A stretch of DNA of 64,000 nt from Streptomyces griseoruber (GCF_001514205.1 NZ_KQ948766.1:279215-343214); one strand, 5' to 3'. Counted from the first letter of the stretch, positions 28,571-37,860 are shown. Numbers and translations are program-made. The notes: generated by a model not told the origin, from the letters alone.

Positions 28571-29974
28571 ATGGCCGGCGAACAGGACAAGGGCGGGTAC
28601 CGCGTAGAGCACGATTCGATGGGGGAGGTGCGGGTCCCGGCGGACGCCAAGTGGCGGGCGCAGACGCAGCGGGCCGTGGAGAACTTCCCCGTCTCCGGGC
28701 AGCGGATCGAGCGGGCGCACATCGAGGCGCTGGCGCGGATCAAGGGTGCCGCGGCGAAGGTGAACGCCGAACTCGGGGTGCTCGACAAGGACGTGGCCGG
28801 GGCGATCCAGGAGGCGGCCGCGGAGGTCGCCGAGGGAACCTGGGACGCGCACTTCCCGGTGGACGTGTTCCAGACGGGGTCCGGTACGTCGTCGAACATG
28901 AACACCAACGAGGTCATCGCCACGCTGGCGAGCGAGCGGCTCGGCCGGGACGTCCATCCCAACGATCATGTCAACGCGTCGCAGTCGTCCAACGACGTCT
29001 TCCCGTCGTCGATCCACATCGCCGCCACCGCCGCCGTCACCCGGGACCTGATCCCGGCCCTGGAGCATCTCGCCGCGGCGCTCGGCCGCAAGGCGGAGGA
29101 GTTCGCGGACGTCGTGAAGTCGGGGCGGACGCATCTGATGGACGCCACGCCCGTCACCCTGGGACAGGAGTTCGGGGGGTACGCCGCCCAGGTGCGCCAC
29201 GGCGTGGAGCGGCTGCGGGCCTCCCTCCCCCGGCTCGCCGAGCTGCCCCTCGGCGGGACCGCCGTCGGGACCGGGATCAACACCCCGCCCGGCTTCTCCG
29301 CCGCCGTCATCGAGGAGGTCGCCCGGGCCACCGGACTCCCGCTGACCGAGGCCCGGGACCACTTCGAGGCACAGGGCGCCCGGGACGGGATCGTCGAGAC
29401 GAGCGGGCAGCTGCGGACCGTCGCCGTCTCGCTCACGAAGATCGCCAACGATCTGCGGTGGATGGCCTCGGGACCGCGGACGGGTCTCGCGGAGATCTCG
29501 CTGCCCGACCTCCAGCCCGGGTCCTCGATCATGCCCGGCAAGGTGAACCCGGTCGTCCCGGAGGCCGTGCTGATGGTCGCCGCGCAGGTCATGGGCAACG
29601 ACGCCACCGTCGCCACCGCCGGAGCGGCCGGCAACTTCGAGCTCAACGTCATGCTCCCGGTCATCGCCAAGAACGTGCTGGAGTCGATCCGGCTGCTGGC
29701 GAACGTCTCGCGACTGCTCGCCGACCGGACCGTGGACGGCATCGTCGCGCACCGCGAGCGCGCCCGCGAGTACGCCGAGTCCTCGCCGTCCGTCGTCACG
29801 CCGCTCAACAGGTACATCGGCTACGAGGAGGCCGCCAAGGTCGCCAAGAAGGCTCTCGCGCAGCGCAGGACGATCCGCCAGGTCGTCCTCGAAAGCGGGT
29901 ATGTGGAGCGCGGCATGCTGACGGTCGAGCAGCTCGACGAGGCCCTGGATGTCCTGCGGATGACACGCCCGTAA
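28571..29974 (+). CDS. fumC: Class II fumarate hydratase
   Basis: A 467-aa iron-free homotetrameric fumarase of the aspartase/fumarase superfamily. [16 protein letters not shown], the [11 protein letters not shown] region and the signature [11 protein letters not shown] are intact, including the catalytic Ser. Start ATG 28571 follows AGGTG. Having both oxygen-labile class I and stable class II enzymes lets the TCA cycle run under iron limitation or oxidative stress (known from other bacteria). Possible terminator at 29983-30011. Confidence 0.97.
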   Translation: MAGEQDKGGYRVEHDSMGEVRVPADAKWRAQTQRAVENFPVSGQRIERAHIEALARIKGAAAKVNAELGVLDKDVAGAIQEAAAEVAEGTWDAHFPVDVFQTGSGTSSNMNTNEVIATLASERLGRDVHPNDHVNASQSSNDVFPSSIHIAATAAVTRDLIPALEHLAAALGRKAEEFADVVKSGRTHLMDATPVTLGQEFGGYAAQVRHGVERLRASLPRLAELPLGGTAVGTGINTPPGFSAAVIEEVARATGLPLTEARDHFEAQGARDGIVETSGQLRTVAVSLTKIANDLRWMASGPRTGLAEISLPDLQPGSSIMPGKVNPVVPEAVLMVAAQVMGNDATVATAGAAGNFELNVMLPVIAKNVLESIRLLANVSRLLADRTVDGIVAHRERAREYAESSPSVVTPLNRYIGYEEAAKVAKKALAQRRTIRQVVLESGYVERGMLTVEQLDEALDVLRMTRP

Positions 29975-29982
29975 CCTTTCCC

Positions 29983-30011
29983 CGCGGCGCGCAGAACCGT
30001 GACGCGCGCCG
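29983..30011 (+). terminator. Hairpin terminator of fumC
   Basis: GCGGCGCGC at 29983-29991 pairs with GCGCGCCGC at 30003-30011, 9 nt after the fumC stop. Confidence 0.6.
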
Positions 30012-30046
30012 CAGCGTCGTATGCCCATGGCACCTAATATCTGTGC

Positions 30047-30739
30047 ATGGCAGACGGTGGAGCGGTGAGACGGGTGGGAACAGGTGGTACGGCGGCGTTC
30101 TGGGCGCCCGGGGACCGGATCCTGTGGCGCTACCGGGAGAACGGTGGCCCGGGCTTCCACATCGCCCGCCCGGTCACCGTGGTCCGTGACGACGAGGAGC
30201 TGCTCGCGGTCTGGCTGGCGCCCGGGACACAGGTCGTCAAGCCCGTGCTCGCCGACGGCACCCCGCTGCACCGGGAGCCGCTGCCGACGCGCTACACCAA
30301 GCCCCGGACCGTCCAGCTCGACCGCTGGTTCGGCACCGGCGTGCTGAAACTGGCCCGGCCCGGCGAGCCCTGGTCCGTGTGGCTGTTCTGGGAGCCGGGC
30401 TGGCAGTTCAAGAACTGGTACGTCAATCTGGAGGAGCCGCTGGCCCGTTGGGGCGGCGGAGTGGACTCCGAGGATCATTTTCTGGACATCTGCGTGTACC
30501 CCGACCGCAGTTGGGGCTGGCGTGACGAGGACGAGTTCGCGCAGGCCCAGCAGGACGGGCTGATGGACGCCGCCGTCGCCGGGCGGGCGCGGGAGGCGGG
30601 CCGAGCGGCGGTGGAGGTGATCCACGCCTGGGAGGCTCCGTTCAACAAGGGCTGGCAGCACTGGCGCCCGGATCCCTCCTGGGCCGTACCGTTGCTTCCG
30701 GAGGACTGGGACCGAGTCCCGGCGCACATGTCCACATGA
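30047..30739 (+). CDS. DUF402 domain-containing protein
   Basis: 230 aa. WRYRENGGPGFHIARPVTVV and WSVWLFWEPGWQFKNWYVNLEEP, then LDICVYPDRSWGWRDEDEF, match the DUF402 fold shared with nucleoside di/triphosphatases such as B. subtilis YgaC/NtdP and with FomD; an enzyme acting on a phosphate ester is therefore plausible but substrate is unknown. The HFLDICV Asp and nearby Asp/Glu residues could bind metal. Soluble. Starts at ATG 30047, upstream of the second SpoIIE gene. Confidence 0.85.
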   Translation: MADGGAVRRVGTGGTAAFWAPGDRILWRYRENGGPGFHIARPVTVVRDDEELLAVWLAPGTQVVKPVLADGTPLHREPLPTRYTKPRTVQLDRWFGTGVLKLARPGEPWSVWLFWEPGWQFKNWYVNLEEPLARWGGGVDSEDHFLDICVYPDRSWGWRDEDEFAQAQQDGLMDAAVAGRAREAGRAAVEVIHAWEAPFNKGWQHWRPDPSWAVPLLPEDWDRVPAHMST

Positions 30740-30855
30740 GACCCTTGATGCGCCCCCGGGCAGGAAACGTAGGATCGTCCTCCGCAAGACCATCGAACAG
30801 CAACTCCCGGGGCCGACACCGGGTCTGACCGAACGTCACCGAGGGGCGGCAGGAC

Positions 30856-31068
30856 GTGAGCGAGGGGTACGAGGGCAACACCGGCGGGGCCGAAAGAACG
30901 GACGGCACCCGCTGCCAGGGCCGCGCCCGGTCCTCCGGTGACACAGGAACAGCCTCTGACCACGCGGGAATTCCGTTCCGGGGACAGGTATTCCGGGTAT
31001 CGGGTTTTCTGCGGGACCAACTGTGTGCGCGCCGCGCAGCCCCGGACGGACGGATTCGACACGCGTGA
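30856..31068 (+). CDS. Possible short leader ORF coupled to the SpoIIE gene
   Basis: GTG 30856 opens 70 codons whose TGA (31066-31068) overlaps the proposed SpoIIE GTG start (31065) in a GTGA arrangement. The first ~27 codons have normal high GC3, the remainder does not (overall ~70%), and a promoter-like element lies within it. No family is recognised. It may be a true leader peptide or simply untranslated sequence. Confidence 0.25.
   Translation: MSEGYEGNTGGAERTDGTRCQGRARSSGDTGTASDHAGIPFRGQVFRVSGFLRDQLCARRAAPDGRIRHA
30975..31000 (+). promoter_or_regulatory. Putative SigB-family promoter
   Basis: GTTC at 30975-30978 and GGGTAT at 30995-31000 are separated by 16 nt, close to the SigB-group pattern GTTT-N14-16-GGGTAT of Streptomyces. 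It lies ~65 bp upstream of the SpoIIE start, in a relatively AT-rich stretch. Confidence 0.35.
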
Positions 31069-33167
31069 CGGAGCAGCCCACCAGCTACGAACGCCCCCAG
31101 GGCGTCGACCCCACGGAAGGCCGCGGGGCGCTCCTGCATACCCAGGCCCCGGACGCCTCGGACGCCTTACCTCCCGCCGCCTCCCAGGGCCGCGCGGAGG
31201 ACGGCCCTGGCACCACCGCGCCGTGTGCCACCAGCGGGAAGGGCAGCAAGGGAAACAAGGGTGCCCAGGGAACGGATCCGGCCGGTTCGCAGGCCGAGCA
31301 CTCACAGCCGGCGACCGGAGCCGAGCCCGACAGCCACCGGCCACGTCCGGCGCCCGAGTCCATCCCGGCCCAGCCGGGCGGTGACATGCGCTCCGAGCGT
31401 CGTACGGGGCAAGGGGTGACGCCCGGGCGGCCCACGCCGATGCGCCGGGACGGGGACCGGCTGCGTTTCATCGGTGCCGCCACCCGGCGGATCGCCCGCG
31501 GTCTGGACCTCGACGAGATCGTGATGGGGCTGTGCCGGGCCACCGTGCCGACCTTCTCCGACGCGATCCTCGTCTATCTGCGCGACCCGCTGCCGGTCGG
31601 CGACGAGCGGCCGGTGGCCGACCGCGTCATGCTGCGGCTGCGGCGTACCGACCGCATCCCGGAGGAGCGCGACACCGAGACCGGCTTCGCCGCGCTCGCC
31701 CTGCCGCCGCCGGAACCCTCCGAGCTGAGCGCCGAGTTGTCCTCCGCGATCGCCGAACTGTGCGAGGTACGGCCCGGCGGGGCGCTCGCGGAGGTGCTGC
31801 GCGGGGTGCGCCCGGTGTTCGCCGACAGTCCGGCCGCCCGTGCCGCGCTGCCCGAACTCCTGGGCGAGGACAGCACCTTGGTCGTCCCGGGCGGCCAGCG
31901 GGCCATCCTGGCCCCGCTGCGGGGCCGCCGCCGGGTCATCGGCGCGGCGGTCTTCCTGCGCCGCCCGGAGCGCTTCCCGTTCGAGAACGACGACCTGCTG
32001 GTCGCGGCGCAGCTCGCCACGCACAGCGCGCTCGGCATCGACAAGGCGGTGCTGTACGACCGTGAGGCGTACATCGCCGACGAGTTGCAGCGCACGATGC
32101 TGCCGGAGCACCTGCCCCGGCCCACGGGCGTACGGCTCGCCTCCCGCTATCTCCCCGCGGCCGAGACCGCGCGGGTGGGCGGCGACTGGTACGACGCGAT
32201 CCCGCTGCCGGGCAGCCGGGTGGCGCTGGTCGTGGGCGATGTCATGGGGCACTCGATGACCTCGGCCGCGATCATGGGCCAGCTGCGGACGACCGCGCAG
32301 ACCCTCGCGGGGCTGGATCTGCCGCCGCAGGAGGTGCTGCACCACCTCGACGAGCAGGCCCAGCGGCTGGGCTCCGACCGCATGGCGACCTGCCTGTACG
32401 CCGTCTACGACCCGGTGTCGCACCGCATCACCATCGCCAACGCCGGCCATCCGCCGCCGGTCCTGCTGCATCTGGGCGGCCGGGCCGAGGTGCTGCGGGT
32501 GCCGCCGGGGGCGCCGATCGGCGTGGGCGGGGTCGACTTCGAGGCGGTGGAGCTGGACGCACCGGCCGGGGCGACGCTGCTGCTGTACACCGACGGCCTG
32601 GTGGAGTCCCGGCTGCGGGACGTGGCGACCGGGATAGAGCAGCTGCGGGAGAAACTGGCCGCGACCGCTCAGCTCACGGGGCCCGATCATCCGCCGCCGC
32701 TGGAGGCCCTGTGCGACGAGGTGCTCGACATGCTCGGGCCGGGTGACCGGGACGACGACATCGCGCTGCTCGCGGCCCGCTTCGACGGGATCGCGCCGAG
32801 CGACGTGGCGTACTGGTTCCTGGAGCCGGAGGACGCGGCACCCGGCCGTGCCCGGCGGCTGGCCCGGCGGGCGTTGTCCCGGTGGGGGATGGAGGATCTG
32901 ACCGACTCCGTCGAGCTGCTGGTGAGCGAGGTGGTCACGAACGCGGTGCGGTACGCCTCCCGGCCGGTCACGTTGCGACTGCTGCGGACCGACGTACTGC
33001 GCTGCGAGGTGGGGGACGATGTGCCTCAACTGCCCCGGCTGCGGCAGGCCCGGGCCACCGACGAGGGTGGGCGGGGGCTGTATCTGGTCAATCGGCTGGC
33101 TCGGCGGTGGGGGGCCACTCGGCTCAGCACCGGCAAGGTCGTGTGGTTCGAACTGAATCGGTCGTAG
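31065..33167 (+). CDS. GAF-SpoIIE-HATPase phosphatase
   Basis: 700 aa from GTG 31065; an in-frame GTG at 31023 would add 14 residues. Residues ~1-135 are disordered (a KGSKGNKG stretch). GAF domain ~140-340 (FIGAATRRIARGLDLDEIVMGL), SpoIIE/PP2C ~355-580 (GGDWYDAIPL, VVGDVMGHSM, IANAGHPPP, LYTDGLVES, DDIALLAARF) and HATPase to the end (ELLVSEVVTNAVRYA, EGGRGLYLV). It resembles the protein at 2739-5399 but lacks the PAS domains. Expected to act on anti-anti-sigma partners; a SigB-like promoter upstream suggests it belongs to a stress-sigma circuit. Confidence 0.9.
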   Translation: MTEQPTSYERPQGVDPTEGRGALLHTQAPDASDALPPAASQGRAEDGPGTTAPCATSGKGSKGNKGAQGTDPAGSQAEHSQPATGAEPDSHRPRPAPESIPAQPGGDMRSERRTGQGVTPGRPTPMRRDGDRLRFIGAATRRIARGLDLDEIVMGLCRATVPTFSDAILVYLRDPLPVGDERPVADRVMLRLRRTDRIPEERDTETGFAALALPPPEPSELSAELSSAIAELCEVRPGGALAEVLRGVRPVFADSPAARAALPELLGEDSTLVVPGGQRAILAPLRGRRRVIGAAVFLRRPERFPFENDDLLVAAQLATHSALGIDKAVLYDREAYIADELQRTMLPEHLPRPTGVRLASRYLPAAETARVGGDWYDAIPLPGSRVALVVGDVMGHSMTSAAIMGQLRTTAQTLAGLDLPPQEVLHHLDEQAQRLGSDRMATCLYAVYDPVSHRITIANAGHPPPVLLHLGGRAEVLRVPPGAPIGVGGVDFEAVELDAPAGATLLLYTDGLVESRLRDVATGIEQLREKLAATAQLTGPDHPPPLEALCDEVLDMLGPGDRDDDIALLAARFDGIAPSDVAYWFLEPEDAAPGRARRLARRALSRWGMEDLTDSVELLVSEVVTNAVRYASRPVTLRLLRTDVLRCEVGDDVPQLPRLRQARATDEGGRGLYLVNRLARRWGATRLSTGKVVWFELNRS

Positions 33168-33186
33168 GCCGGCTGCGGGTCAAACG

Positions 33187-33220
33187 GAGAGGGCGCCCGG
33201 TGATCACCGGGCGCCCTCTC
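33187..33220. terminator. 34-bp perfect palindrome, bidirectional terminator
   Basis: A 17-bp arm starting GAGAGGGCGCCCGGTGA is followed directly by its exact reverse complement (centre GATC). It lies between the convergent SpoIIE and penicillin-binding protein genes and ends in TCTTTC on the plus strand. Confidence 0.9.
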
Positions 33221-33230
33221 TTTCATGTGT

Positions 33231-35729
33231 TCACTGGCCGTCGCCGCTCAGGGGATCCGTGGGGTTCGTCGGATCCACCGTCGGTTCTCCCGTGGACGGT
33301 TCCGTTGTGGTGTTGCCCGTGGGTTCCGGGCTCGTCGGCGTGTTCGTGGGGGTGTTGTTCGGCGTCGGCTGCTGGGTCGTGGGGGTGCTCGAGGGGCTGT
33401 CCTGCGCCGTGGGAGTGGCGGAGGGGCTCGGGCTCGACGAGGCGGACGCGGTCGGGGACGGGGAGGCCGTCTGGACCGCCGCGCCCTGCTTGGTCTCCAG
33501 GTCGAACTTGGTGACCTTGGTGGAGACGCCGAAGGTGTACGCCGCCCAGATCTGCGCCGGGAAGCCACCACCGTTGACACGGCCCGCGACCGTGGTGATG
33601 CCCGTCGTCGCACCGGTCAGGCTGACCTGGGCGCCGGTCTTGGCCTTCTCGCCGAACAGGCCGACCGAGGTCACCAGGTCGGGCGTGTAGCCGGTGAACC
33701 AGGCCGACTTGTTGTTGTCGGAGGTACCCGTCTTGCCGGCCACCTTCTGGCCCTTGCGCAGCGGGTTGTCCCGTACGGACTTCTTGGCCGTACCGTCGTC
33801 GACCACACCGGTGAGCACCGAGGTGACCGAGTCGGCGGCCTCCCGGTCGATGACCTGGTCGCCGATGGGTTCGGTGTGCTTGAAGGACGGGTAGGCGCTG
33901 TTCTTCGCCTCCGCGATGATCGCCGGCGTGACCTTCTTGCCGTGGTTGTCGAGCGTGGCGTAGACGCCGGCCATCTGGAGGGGGCTCGCACCCATGGTGC
34001 CGAGGGTCTGGGCCGGCACCGCCTTCAGGTCCTTGGTGTCCATGCCGAGGTCGTCGGCGACCTTCAGCACCTTGTCCATGCCGACGTCGACACCCATCTG
34101 CGCGAAGACGGAGTTGATGGACTTGTTCAGCGCCGTCTGGACGGTGACGTCGCCGTAGTCTTGGTCGTCCTCGTTCTCCGGCGCGAAGCCGATGTCGCTG
34201 CCGACGACCGGGCGCTTGCTGGTGCCGTCGTAGAGCGTGTTGGCGGTGATCTCGTCGCCGTCCTGCGTCTTGGCGTTCTCGTCGAAGGCCGCGGCGAGGA
34301 TCACCGGCTTGAAGGTGGAGGCGGGCTGGTAGTCGGTGCGGGTGGCGTTGTTGATGTAGTGCTCGGTGTAGCCCTTGCCGCCGTACATCGCCACGACAGC
34401 GCCCGTCTTCGGGTCCACCGAGACCGCGCCGGCCTGGACGTCACCGTCGACCGGGCGCTTCTTCGCGTCCAGCTTGCTGGTCAGCTGTTCCTTGACCGCC
34501 TTCTCCAGCGCCTTCTGCTTGCCCTTGTTGATGTTGAGCTTCATGTTCCAGCCGCCCTTCTTCACCAGGGCGGCGGCGGACTCGTAGTCTTCGGCGACCC
34601 CCGTGGCGACGAGCTGATTGGCCAGCTCGTTGTTGGCCGCGGCGACCAGGTAGCCGGTCTGGCCCTCCTGGCCCGGTGCGGCCTTCGGGGCCTCCGGCTC
34701 CGGGAACGTCATCTTCTCGCGCTCGGACTTGTCGAGCCAGCCCTGCTCGACCATGTTGTCGAGGACGTAGTTCCAGCGGGCCTTGACCAGCCGCTTGCCG
34801 GTGTCGGTGGCGACGGCCCAGTCGTACTGGCTCGGGGCCTGGAGGAGGGCGGCGAGGTAGGCGCCCTGCTGGACGTTCAGCTCGCTGGCGTCCTTGCGGT
34901 AGTAGCACTGGGCGGCGGCCTGGATGCCGTAGCAACCGCGGCCGTAGTAGCTGGTGTTGATGTAGCCGGCCAGGATGTAGTTCTTGTCCTTCTCCCGGTC
35001 CAGCTTCAGGGAGATGACCAGTTCCTTCAGCTTGCGCGTGACGGTCTGTTCCTGGCTCAGGTAGTAGTTCTTCACGTACTGCTGGGTGATCGTCGAACCG
35101 CCCTGCGCGCCCTTGCCCATGAGGGTGTTGAGGATGCCTCGGGTGGTGCCCTTCAGGTCGACGCCGGCGTCCGTGTAGAAGGACTTGTTCTCGGCGGCGA
35201 CGAAGGTGTACCGGACCTTTTTGGGGACCTCGGCGAGATCGACGACCTCGCGGTTGACCGCGCCGTCCCGGGTCATGATCGAGCCGTCTTTGTACTCGTA
35301 GACGTTGCTCTGGAGCTCGGCGTCGGGGTTGCCCGCCGGGATCGGGGTGCTGACGTAGAGCCAGACGAGCGCTCCGATGACGGCCGTGGTCATGATCAGG
35401 AACGCGCCGAGGATCTTCTTCCAGGTGAAGATCCGGCGTATGAGGCTCTTGTCCTTCTTACCGCCCTTGCCGCCCTTGCCCCCCTTGCCGGCCTTGACTC
35501 CCCGGCCGCCCTTCTTTCCCGCGGCGGCCCTGCGCGCGGCCGCGCGGCCGCCGGGTGCGGGGCCGCCGGCGGTGTCGGGGGCCTCGGACGTCTCGGGGGC
35601 TTCGGGGGCCTCCACGGCCGATCGCGACTCGCTGCGCGACGGCGGGGCCTCTCTTCTCGACGAGCGGCTCTTGGGCGCCGCGCGACGGCCACCGCTCTGC
35701 CGCGCTCGTCTCTCGTCCGCTCGTCCCAT
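33231..35729 (-). CDS. Bifunctional class A penicillin-binding protein
   Basis: An 832-aa peptidoglycan glycosyltransferase/DD-transpeptidase. A ~100-residue basic, Lys/Gly-rich cytoplasmic tail precedes one membrane helix (KKILGAFLIMTTAVIGALVWLYV, ~104-126). The GT51 domain shows AENKSFYTDAGVD (catalytic Glu) and GGSTITQQYVKN. The transpeptidase has STFKPV (SxxK), KSINSVF (SxN) and KTGTSDNNKSAWFTGY (KTG). A Pro/Ser/Thr tail of ~95 residues (PSPTASASSSPSPS) follows, probably spanning the wall. It polymerises and cross-links murein outside the membrane. ATG 35729 is the first start. Confidence 0.95.
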   Translation of the reverse strand: MGRADERRARQSGGRRAAPKSRSSRREAPPSRSESRSAVEAPEAPETSEAPDTAGGPAPGGRAAARRAAAGKKGGRGVKAGKGGKGGKGGKKDKSLIRRIFTWKKILGAFLIMTTAVIGALVWLYVSTPIPAGNPDAELQSNVYEYKDGSIMTRDGAVNREVVDLAEVPKKVRYTFVAAENKSFYTDAGVDLKGTTRGILNTLMGKGAQGGSTITQQYVKNYYLSQEQTVTRKLKELVISLKLDREKDKNYILAGYINTSYYGRGCYGIQAAAQCYYRKDASELNVQQGAYLAALLQAPSQYDWAVATDTGKRLVKARWNYVLDNMVEQGWLDKSEREKMTFPEPEAPKAAPGQEGQTGYLVAAANNELANQLVATGVAEDYESAAALVKKGGWNMKLNINKGKQKALEKAVKEQLTSKLDAKKRPVDGDVQAGAVSVDPKTGAVVAMYGGKGYTEHYINNATRTDYQPASTFKPVILAAAFDENAKTQDGDEITANTLYDGTSKRPVVGSDIGFAPENEDDQDYGDVTVQTALNKSINSVFAQMGVDVGMDKVLKVADDLGMDTKDLKAVPAQTLGTMGASPLQMAGVYATLDNHGKKVTPAIIAEAKNSAYPSFKHTEPIGDQVIDREAADSVTSVLTGVVDDGTAKKSVRDNPLRKGQKVAGKTGTSDNNKSAWFTGYTPDLVTSVGLFGEKAKTGAQVSLTGATTGITTVAGRVNGGGFPAQIWAAYTFGVSTKVTKFDLETKQGAAVQTASPSPTASASSSPSPSATPTAQDSPSSTPTTQQPTPNNTPTNTPTSPEPTGNTTTEPSTGEPTVDPTNPTDPLSGDGQ

Positions 35730-35933
35730 GAGTCCGCTCGCTCCGCTTCGTACTCGGCAGTCACACCAGTGCCTGGAGGCAGGTCAGCTCAGAAAGCTAA
35801 CACCGTCGGCTATGTCGAAGAGGCCTCGGTCCGGCGTTCGGAGGGGGTGAGAATCAGCACCCCGCCGGGAAACCGGCACACCACGTCACCTCGTTCGACG
35901 ACTGGAACGCGCCGGGGGTTGCCATCTGCTCAT

Positions 35934-35949
35934 TAAGTGATATCACTTA
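35934..35949. promoter_or_regulatory. Perfect 16-bp palindrome upstream of the SPFH operon
   Basis: TAAGTGATATCACTTA is a perfect 16-bp dyad, unusually AT-rich for this genome, centred ~78 bp before the SPFH start codon. It is a probable operator; the ribbon-helix-helix protein encoded by the second gene of the operon is the obvious candidate ligand (inference). Confidence 0.6.
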
Positions 35950-36019
35950 GCTAGACAAACGCTTACGCGGGCGCCGGAACGAACCGGATCACGCCTGCAT
36001 GAAACGGGGGGAATCACCC

Positions 36020-36919
36020 ATGTCCACAGAGAGTTCCTCGGTGAAGGAGTTCCCGGCCCACAGCGTGGGCGGCGGGCTCGCGCTGCTCGGCGGACTGGTC
36101 GGACTGCTGCTCGGCGGCGGGCTGATCGCCGCCGCGACCACGGTGGCCGAGACCGGCGGCAAGGCCGCGCTGATCGTCGGCGGCATCGTCATAGGCATCG
36201 CCGCGTTCCTGTCGATGTGCGGGCTGAACACGGTCGCGCCGGGCGAGGCACGCGTGGTGCAGCTCTTCGGGCGCTACCGGGGCACCATCCGGGAGGACGG
36301 GCTGCGCTGGGTGAACCCCTTCACCTCCCGCGAGAAGATCTCCACCCGGGTGCGCAACCACGAGACGGCCGTCCTGAAGGTCAACGACGCCTACGGCAAC
36401 CCGATCGAACTCGCCGCGGTCGTGGTGTGGAGGGTGCAGGACACCGCGCAGGCCGTCTTCGAGGTGGACGACTTCCTGGAGTTCGTCGCCACCCAGACCG
36501 AGGCGGCGGTGCGGCACATCGCCATCGAGTACCCCTACGACTCCCACGACGAGGACGGGCTCTCGCTGCGCGGCAACGCCGAGGAGATCACCGAGAAGCT
36601 CGCGGTCGAGCTGCACGCGCGCGTGGAGGCGGCCGGTGTGCGGATCATCGAGTCCCGGTTCACGCATCTCGCGTACGCTCCCGAGATCGCCTCGGCGATG
36701 CTCCAGCGGCAGCAGGCGGGCGCGGTGGTCGCGGCGCGGCGGGAGATCGTGGACGGGGCCGTCGGGATGGTCGAGGCGGCGCTCACCCGGATCGCCGAGC
36801 AGGACATCGTGGAACTGGACGACGAGCGGAAGGCGGCGATGGTGTCCAACCTGATGGTGGTGCTGTGCGGGGACCGGGCGCCGCAGCCCGTGCTCAACAC
36901 GGGGACCCTCTACCAGTGA
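36020..36919 (+). CDS. SPFH (band 7/stomatin-like) membrane protein
   Basis: 299 aa starting at ATG 36020 behind GGGGGAA. Two hydrophobic segments (~15-40 and ~45-70: [20 protein letters not shown]) precede the SPFH domain ([29 protein letters not shown]), ending with helices [23 protein letters not shown] and [29 protein letters not shown] proteins assemble into membrane-associated rings that organise microdomains or proteases. The stop overlaps the next start (GTGA), so the downstream DNA-binding protein is translationally coupled. Confidence 0.92.
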   Translation: MSTESSSVKEFPAHSVGGGLALLGGLVGLLLGGGLIAAATTVAETGGKAALIVGGIVIGIAAFLSMCGLNTVAPGEARVVQLFGRYRGTIREDGLRWVNPFTSREKISTRVRNHETAVLKVNDAYGNPIELAAVVVWRVQDTAQAVFEVDDFLEFVATQTEAAVRHIAIEYPYDSHDEDGLSLRGNAEEITEKLAVELHARVEAAGVRIIESRFTHLAYAPEIASAMLQRQQAGAVVAARREIVDGAVGMVEAALTRIAEQDIVELDDERKAAMVSNLMVVLCGDRAPQPVLNTGTLYQ

Positions 36920-37170
36920 CGGTTCCCTCCGGGGGTGCGACCCCACAGGGCCGGCCGCAGCGCAAGCAGGTGCTGCTGCGGCTGGACCCCACGGTGTACG
37001 ACGCGCTGGCGCGGTGGGCCGGGGACGAGCTGCGGTCCGCCAACGCGCAGATCGAGTTCCTGCTGCGCAGGGCCCTGAAGGAGGCCGGGCGGCTGCCGGG
37101 GGAGGCCGGCCCCATCCCCCGGAGGGGACGGCCCCCCGGGGGCTCCGCCCCCAGACCCCCGTCGGCCTGA
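36916..37170 (+). CDS. Small ribbon-helix-helix (Arc-like) DNA-binding protein
   Basis: 84 aa from GTG 36916, overlapping the SPFH stop. RKQVLLRLDPTVYDALARWA then GDELRSANAQIEFLLRRALK is an Arc/MetJ-type fold: a beta strand (QVLLRL) that would enter the DNA major groove and two helices. The C-terminal ~25 residues are Pro/Gly/Arg-rich and disordered. Coupled translation with SPFH and the palindrome upstream suggest it represses its own operon. RHH proteins of this size are also toxin-antitoxin antitoxins, but no toxin gene is adjacent. Confidence 0.85.
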   Translation: MTVPSGGATPQGRPQRKQVLLRLDPTVYDALARWAGDELRSANAQIEFLLRRALKEAGRLPGEAGPIPRRGRPPGGSAPRPPSA

Positions 37171-37183
37171 CGGCCCGGTCCTC

Positions 37184-37223
37184 CATCGCCGGACGGCCGG
37201 TCGCATCGCCGGACGGCCGGTCG
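37184..37223 (+). repeat. 20-bp tandem duplication
   Basis: CATCGCCGGACGGCCGGTCG occurs head-to-tail at 37184-37203 and 37204-37223, in the gap between the RHH gene and the PadR promoter. Confidence 0.95.
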
Positions 37224-37295
37224 ACTGTAGCAGAACGGTGACAATGGGCGCCCACCTGCGGCCTCCCACCCCCCGCCACCACCTACACACTCCGC

Positions 37296-37326
37296 GTATA
37301 CACCCCGGGTATACACCGCGTGTACA
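37296..37326 (+). promoter_or_regulatory. Repeated GTATACAC boxes, putative PadR operator
   Basis: GTATACAC at 37296-37303, GGTATACAC at 37309-37316 and GTGTACA at 37320-37326 lie 10-40 bp before the PadR start. The cluster spans where the core promoter should be and fits autorepression by the PadR protein. Confidence 0.5.
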
Positions 37327-37335
37327 GTCCTCCCC

Positions 37336-37860
37336 ATGTCCATCGGTCACACCCTCCTGGGACTCCTGGAGTCCGGGCCCCGCCATGGTTACGACCTGAA
37401 GCGGGCCTTCGACGAGAAGTTCGGTCACGACCGGCCGCTGCACTACGGCCAGGTCTACTCGACGATGTCGCGCCTGCTGAAGAACGGTCTCGTCGAGGTC
37501 GACGGCATCGAGGCCGGCGGCGGGCCCGAGCGCAAGCGGTACGCGATCACCGACGCCGGCGTCACCGACGTGGAGCGCTGGCTCGCCACGCCCGAGAAGC
37601 CCGAGCCGTATCTGCAGTCGACCCTCTACACGAAGGTCGTCCTCGCCCTGCTCACCGCGCGCGACGCGGCCGACATCCTCGACACCCAGCGGGCGGAGCA
37701 TCTGCGCAGCATGCGCATCCTGACCGACCGCAAGCGCAAGGGCGATCTGGCGGACCAGCTGATCTGCGACCACGCCCTGTTCCATCTCGAGGCCGACCTG
37801 CGCTGGCTGGAGCTCGCCGCCGCGCGCCTCGACAAGCTGAAGGCCACGGTGACCGCATGA
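37336..37860 (+). CDS. PadR-family transcriptional regulator
   Basis: 174 aa. N-terminal winged helix (HTLLGLLESGPRHGYDLKRAF, LHYGQVYSTMSRLLKNGLV, KRYAITDAG) and a C-terminal dimerisation helix bundle, typical of long (PadR-s1) members. Such regulators commonly repress an adjacent ABC exporter until a drug-like ligand binds. The stop overlaps the ATPase start by ATGA, so all three genes (37336-40879) form one operon. Confidence 0.93.
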   Translation: MSIGHTLLGLLESGPRHGYDLKRAFDEKFGHDRPLHYGQVYSTMSRLLKNGLVEVDGIEAGGGPERKRYAITDAGVTDVERWLATPEKPEPYLQSTLYTKVVLALLTARDAADILDTQRAEHLRSMRILTDRKRKGDLADQLICDHALFHLEADLRWLELAAARLDKLKATVTA

